Below are positions 63,656 to 64,000 of a DNA stretch of 64,000 bases, piece after piece. A program made the position numbers and the translations under genes. The stretch lies in the NCBI RefSeq assembly GCF_000025325.1, contig NC_013743.1, positions 2,046,001 to 2,110,000 of the forward strand, read 5' to 3'. How positions within the stretch are numbered: the first letter of the stretch is position 1; each line of letters begins with the position of its first letter. The stretch is from Haloterrigena turkmenica DSM 5511 (GTDB lineage: Archaea > Halobacteriota > Halobacteria > Halobacteriales > Natrialbaceae). Under the pieces are notes generated by a model. The model saw nothing but the letters and a program-made list of their open reading frames with translations, did not search any database and was not told the origin of the DNA.

Positions 63656-64000
63656 GCCGACCACCGCCGTCGACTGCGCTCGAGCGTCGCCGCCAGCGAG
63701 TCGTCCGCCGGCCAATCGACGACCCTGATGCCCGCCCCCCTGAGCGTCGAGATGCGAGCCGCTCGTTCGACCACCCCGAGCCGTTCGCCGGGCGCGTCGC
63801 GTCCAGTCGGATCGGGACTAATAACGGTGACGAGATGGCCGTCGGCCTCGAGCAACTGCGCGGTACGCACGATGTCGTCGTCGCACAGCGGCGTGAACAG
63901 GATCACCTGCGAATCAGCGGGGATCCGCGAGCGGAATCGCTTGCGCTGGACGTACAGCATCGACGCCGACGACTCCGGCGGGGACAGTTCGAACGCGGAA
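63652..64000 (-). CDS. DUF58 domain protein, C-terminal part (runs off the window)
   Basis: The last 115 residues of a gene that begins beyond the right edge. It reads VILFTPLCDDDIVRTAQLLEADGHLVTVISPDPTGRDAPG and ends WPADDSLAATLERSRRRWSA. This is the vWA-like C-terminal half of DUF58 proteins, the usual partner of MoxR ATPases. It ends in a 4-bp overlap with the DUF7519 start. The window edge, not a mutation, cuts it. Confidence 0.78.
   Translation of the reverse strand, partial: SAFELSPPESSASMLYVQRKRFRSRIPADSQVILFTPLCDDDIVRTAQLLEADGHLVTVISPDPTGRDAPGERLGVVERAARISTLRGAGIRVVDWPADDSLAATLERSRRRWSA

Overview
This window is chromosomal DNA from an extremely halophilic archaeon of class Halobacteria, most like the Natrinema/Haloterrigena/Natronorubrum group. 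The evidence is the high-GC, CTCGAG-rich sequence, the strongly acidic predicted proteins, AT-rich TATA boxes 26-30 nt upstream of start codons with almost no leader, twin-arginine lipoproteins, and haloarchaeal families such as DUF7344, DUF7521, DUF7519, DUF6517, DacZ and Bax1/DUF790. No rRNA, tRNA, CRISPR array or intact transposase gene was seen.

Layout. 1-7.6 kb: M14-like metallohydrolase, F420-dependent oxidoreductase, two DUF7344 winged-helix regulators, a quinone oxidoreductase, a DJ-1/PfpI protein, an aminotransferase and a DUF6517 lipoprotein. 7.8-18.2 kb: central carbon metabolism, with 2-oxoacid:ferredoxin oxidoreductase (korAB), a flavin reductase, and methylmalonyl-CoA epimerase and mutase separated by an aldo/keto reductase and a cupredoxin-PQQ dehydrogenase fusion. 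18.2-24.8 kb: acetyltransferase, small zinc proteins, M48 protease, HAD phosphatase, DUF892 protein and a short FAD protein. 24.9-36.5 kb: PrpD-like dehydratase, phosphosulfolactate synthase-like protein, purine salvage (NCS2 permease and hpt), a Na/Ca exchanger-type protein, an FAD-Rieske protein, an NSS transporter, a partial AMP-binding-like protein, a second DJ-1 protein and an AhpD-like protein.

36.7-42.9 kb: the Hsp70 system on the minus strand in the order grpE, dnaK, dnaJ. An AT-rich island of about 1.3 kb splits dnaK from dnaJ. It encodes a Tat-exported precursor whose last 74 residues carry ten cysteines in a halocin C8-like spacing, followed by a small two-helix membrane protein. 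This is the most interesting locus in the window.

42.9-52.1 kb: an XPB/Rad25 helicase and its usual partner Bax1 (DUF790), separated by about 6 kb holding a membrane winged-helix/DUF7521 pair, a cysteine-rich copper-binding protein, an SPW protein, a CopG regulator, an HtrA-like protease and the diadenylate cyclase DacZ. 52.3-64 kb: response regulator, VOC dioxygenase followed by an orphan IS200/IS605-type end, two DMT exporters, an alpha/beta hydrolase, an RsmB/NOP2-type RNA methyltransferase with its DUF7122 partner, a PAC2 proteasome chaperone, the Ric iron-sulfur repair protein, a methyltransferase and a MoxR locus facing DUF7519 and DUF58 genes.

A recurring structural theme is short perfect palindromes placed in frame inside otherwise conserved genes (near 2.46, 24.46 and 51.45 kb). 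They look like small invasive elements tolerated within proteins.
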